This document shows, in pieces, positions 5,903-8,354 of a stretch of DNA of 8,354 nucleotides. Location of the stretch: NCBI GenBank assembly GCA_017998495.1, contig JAGOCY010000044.1, positions 1 through 8,354 of the forward strand, read 5' to 3'. The notes under the pieces were generated by a model that worked only from the letters and a program-made list of their open reading frames with translations, was not told the origin of the DNA and made no database searches. Position numbers and translations under genes: made by a program. The DNA is from Corallincola sp. (GTDB taxonomy: Bacteria; Pseudomonadota; Gammaproteobacteria; Enterobacterales; Neiellaceae). Position 1 is the first letter of the stretch. Each line of letters starts with the position of its first letter.

Positions 5903-8354
5903 TTACTGCAGACGACCGTGGCACTGCTTGTATTTCTTGCCACTGCCACAGGGGCAGGGGTCATTACGCCCGACTTTTGGCCCCTCACGCACCACCGGCG
6001 CCTGAGCGGTCGCCAGACCGTCGCTGTCCGCCACCCCGCCTTCCTGCTCGGCTTGGGCGTGGGTGAACTGCATGCGCTTGGCTTCGGCTTCCGCCTTGCG
6101 CCGCTGTTCGGCTTCAATGGCTTCCACTTCAGACTGCTCACGCACCCGCACCCGGGCCAGCACTGTGGTCACATCCAGCTTCAGATGTTCCAGCATGCGC
6201 GCAAACAGCTCAAAGGCCTCGCGCTTGTATTCCTGCTTGGGGTTCTTCTGGGCATAGCCGCGCAGGTGAATCCCCTGACGCAGATGGTCCATGCTGGCCA
6301 GATGATCTTTCCAGTGCTGATCCAGACTCTGCAGCATCACCGCTTTCTCGAAGTGGCGTAGCACCGGAGTACCCACCATCTCCTCTTTATGGCGATAGGC
6401 GGCGGTCAAGGCCCCCACCACCAGCTCACGCAGCTTCAGCTCATCGAAACCCTTGTCCTCAGCCATCCGCTGCACCAGCGGCAGTTCGACCGCGAAATCG
6501 GCTTTCAGCCGCTCCTGCAGCCCGGCCACATCCCACTGCTCTTCCAGCGACTGGCGCGGCACGTACTCATCGACAACGCTGTTGACCACATCCTCGCGGA
6601 TGGCATCGATGGTGTCGCTGATGTCGCCTTCATCCAGCAGCTCGTTGCGCTGCTGGTAGATCACCTTGCGCTGCTCGTTGGCAACGTCGTCGAACTCCAG
6701 CAACTGCTTGCGGATCTCGAAGTTACGCTGCTCTACCTTGCGCTGGGCATTCTCAATGGCGCGGGTCACCAACTTGTGTTCAATCGCCTCGCCATCCTTC
6801 ATCCCCAGGCGACGCATCATGCCGGCCATGCGGTCCGAGGCAAAGATGCGCATCAGGGTATCTTCAAGCGACAGGTAGAAGCGCGACGAACCCGGGTCAC
6901 CCTGACGGCCAGAACGGCCACGCAGCTGGTTGTCGATACGCCGTGATTCGTGGCGCTCAGTGCCAATAATGTGCAGGCCACCGGCGGCCAGCACCGCATC
7001 ATGGCGTTGCTGCCACTCGGCACGGGCCTTGGCCACCTGGGCCTCACTCGGGTTGTCCATACCGGCCAGTTCAGCCTGCCAGTTGCCGCCTAGCACGATG
7101 TCGGTACCACGGCCGGCCATGTTAGTGGCGATGGTCACCGCCCCCGGGCGCCCGGCCTGAGCCACAATCTCGGCCTCTTTGGCGTGGAATTTGGCGTTCA
7201 GCACCTGGTGCGGCACCTTGGCCTTGGTCAGCACCTGCGACAGATGCTCGGAGATCTCGATGGAGATGGTGCCCACCAGCACCGGCTGACCCGCCTTGTG
7301 GCAGGCTTCGATCTCTTTGGCGAGGGCGTCGAACTTTTCCTTGGCGGTGAGATAGACCACATCAGCGTGATCCTTGCGGATCATTGGCCGGTTGGTCGGG
7401 ATCACAACGGTATCCAGCCCGTAGATGTGCTGGAACTCAAAGGCTTCAGTGTCGGCGGTGCCGGTCATGCCGGCCAGCTTGCCGTAGATACGGAAATAGT
7501 TCTGGAAGGTGATCGAGGCCAGCGTCTGGTTCTCGTTCTGGATCTTCACCCCTTCCTTGGCTTCCACCGCCTGGTGCAGCCCCTCGGACCAGCGACGACC
7601 CGGCATGGTGCGGCCGGTGTGTTCGTCAACGATGACGATCTCACCCTCCTGCACGATGTAATCGACATCGCGGTGGAACAGCAGGTGGGCACGCAAGGCG
7701 GCATTGATGGTGTGCATCAGGCTGATGTTAGCCGGCGAATAGAGGCTGTCGCCCTCGCGCAGAATGCCGCGCTCGACCAGGATATTCTCGACCCGCTCCA
7801 GCCCCTGCTCGGTCAGATGGACCTGCTTGCTCTTCTCGTCGACGTTGAAGTCGCCGTCGGCCGCCTGCTCTTCCTTGTCCTCGCGCGAGGCCTTGGTCAG
7901 CAGTGGGATCAGGGCATTGATGCGGCGATAGACCTCGGAGGTATCCTCTGCCTGACCGGAGATGATCAGTGGAGTACGGGCTTCATCGATCAGGATCGAG
8001 TCGACTTCATCGACAATGGCAAAGGCGTGGCCGCGTTGCACCCGATCTTCCGGGCGGTAGGCCATGTTGTCACGCAGGTAATCAAAGCCGAATTCGTTGT
8101 TGGTGCCGTAAGTGATGTCGGCAGCATAAGCGGCTTTTTTATCGGCAGGCTGCATCTGCGGCAGGTTGCAGCCCACGCTCAGACCAAGGAACTCAAACAG
8201 CGGCCGGCTCCAGTCGGCGTCGCGGCGGGCCAGATAATCGTTAACGGTGATGACATGCACCCCCTGGCCACCGAGCGCATTCAAGTAGGCCGCCAGGGTT
8301 GCCGTCAGGGTTTTACCTTCACCGGTACGCATCTCGGCGATACGACCCTCATGC
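5903..8354 (-). CDS. secA: Preprotein translocase ATPase SecA (5' end outside the window)
   Basis: SecA is the motor that pushes unfolded preproteins through SecYEG by ATP hydrolysis, cycling between cytosol and inner membrane. The window holds 816 codons; the first visible residues are [15 protein letters not shown], whose GEGKT is the Walker A of nucleotide-binding domain 1. The ATG at 8332 is the methionine of that motif (M102 in E. coli numbering), not the start; about 94 residues are missing. Further landmarks by E. coli numbering: DEVD Walker B at 209-212 with SILIDEART, then [14 protein letters not shown] and [12 protein letters not shown]. Also present are GTISIE, NAKFH, the helicase motif [36 protein letters not shown] (helicase motif VI), and the helical scaffold/wing domain with the [18 protein letters not shown] two-helix finger region. 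The C-terminus ends in the zinc/SecB-binding site [13 protein letters not shown]. It closely follows E. coli SecA (901 residues) and looks functional. mutT follows 4 bp after the stop. Confidence 0.98.
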   Translation of the reverse strand, partial: HEGRIAEMRTGEGKTLTATLAAYLNALGGQGVHVITVNDYLARRDADWSRPLFEFLGLSVGCNLPQMQPADKKAAYAADITYGTNNEFGFDYLRDNMAYRPEDRVQRGHAFAIVDEVDSILIDEARTPLIISGQAEDTSEVYRRINALIPLLTKASREDKEEQAADGDFNVDEKSKQVHLTEQGLERVENILVERGILREGDSLYSPANISLMHTINAALRAHLLFHRDVDYIVQEGEIVIVDEHTGRTMPGRRWSEGLHQAVEAKEGVKIQNENQTLASITFQNYFRIYGKLAGMTGTADTEAFEFQHIYGLDTVVIPTNRPMIRKDHADVVYLTAKEKFDALAKEIEACHKAGQPVLVGTISIEISEHLSQVLTKAKVPHQVLNAKFHAKEAEIVAQAGRPGAVTIATNMAGRGTDIVLGGNWQAELAGMDNPSEAQVAKARAEWQQRHDAVLAAGGLHIIGTERHESRRIDNQLRGRSGRQGDPGSSRFYLSLEDTLMRIFASDRMAGMMRRLGMKDGEAIEHKLVTRAIENAQRKVEQRNFEIRKQLLEFDDVANEQRKVIYQQRNELLDEGDISDTIDAIREDVVNSVVDEYVPRQSLEEQWDVAGLQERLKADFAVELPLVQRMAEDKGFDELKLRELVVGALTAAYRHKEEMVGTPVLRHFEKAVMLQSLDQHWKDHLASMDHLRQGIHLRGYAQKNPKQEYKREAFELFARMLEHLKLDVTTVLARVRVREQSEVEAIEAEQRRKAEAEAKRMQFTHAQAEQEGGVADSDGLATAQAPVVREGPKVGRNDPCPCGSGKKYKQCHGRLQ

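Noticed and set aside
5899..6141. An 81-codon N-terminal extension of MutT
   Set aside because: It overlaps the secA 3' end on the same strand in another frame, has arginine/proline-rich sequence without family similarity, and the normal MutT start at 5898 gives the expected length.
8330..8332. ATG as the start of SecA
   Set aside because: It is the methionine within the Walker A motif; the frame continues through conserved HEGRIAE residues to the window edge, so the gene is cut, not N-terminally truncated.

Overview
The window is chromosomal core sequence from a high-GC gammaproteobacterium. SecA, MutT, YacG, ZapD, NadC and MoeA all resemble their Escherichia coli counterparts closely. ZapD is restricted largely to Gammaproteobacteria, and secA directly followed by mutT, facing yacG-zapD, is the enterobacterial/Vibrio/Aeromonas-type arrangement rather than the Pseudomonas one, where argJ follows secA. 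I cannot name a genus from the sequence alone. There are no RNA genes, CRISPR arrays, insertion sequences or phage genes, and I see no defence-type system.

Layout, left to right. (1) 1-77, minus strand: the first 25 codons of an EAL-domain protein (c-di-GMP phosphodiesterase family), cut by the window edge. (2) 78-194: a divergent intergenic region with a tandem direct repeat and an inverted repeat that covers the moeA ribosome binding site. (3) 195-1433, plus strand: moeA, molybdopterin molybdenumtransferase. (4) 1447-3303, minus strand: an exported, membrane-anchored diguanylate cyclase with periplasmic TPR repeats and a cytoplasmic GGDEF domain; it converges on moeA with a 13-bp gap. (5) 3412-4266, minus strand: nadC, quinolinate phosphoribosyltransferase, upstream of the GGDEF gene on the same strand. 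(6) 4267-4511: the divergent nadC/zapD intergenic region. (7) 4512-5531, plus strand: zapD (FtsZ-bundling factor) and yacG (DNA gyrase inhibitor), probably one transcript. (8) 5500-8354, minus strand: secA (5' end outside the window) followed after 4 bp by mutT, whose 3' end overlaps the 3' end of yacG by 32 bp.

The right half is a variant of the conserved secA-mutT / yacG-zapD block. In E. coli, coaE precedes zapD, and nadC lies further off beyond guaC and the hofCB-ppdD (type IV pilus-like) genes, on the same strand as zapD. Here coaE and those genes are absent, and nadC directly abuts zapD in divergent orientation, so a rearrangement boundary lies at about 4267-4511. In the left half, moeA sits between two genes of c-di-GMP metabolism: an EAL protein on one side and a GGDEF protein on the other. 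The genes are individually familiar. The observations worth following up are the TPR-GGDEF sensor, the rearranged junction, the yacG/mutT antisense overlap and the repeats upstream of moeA and zapD.
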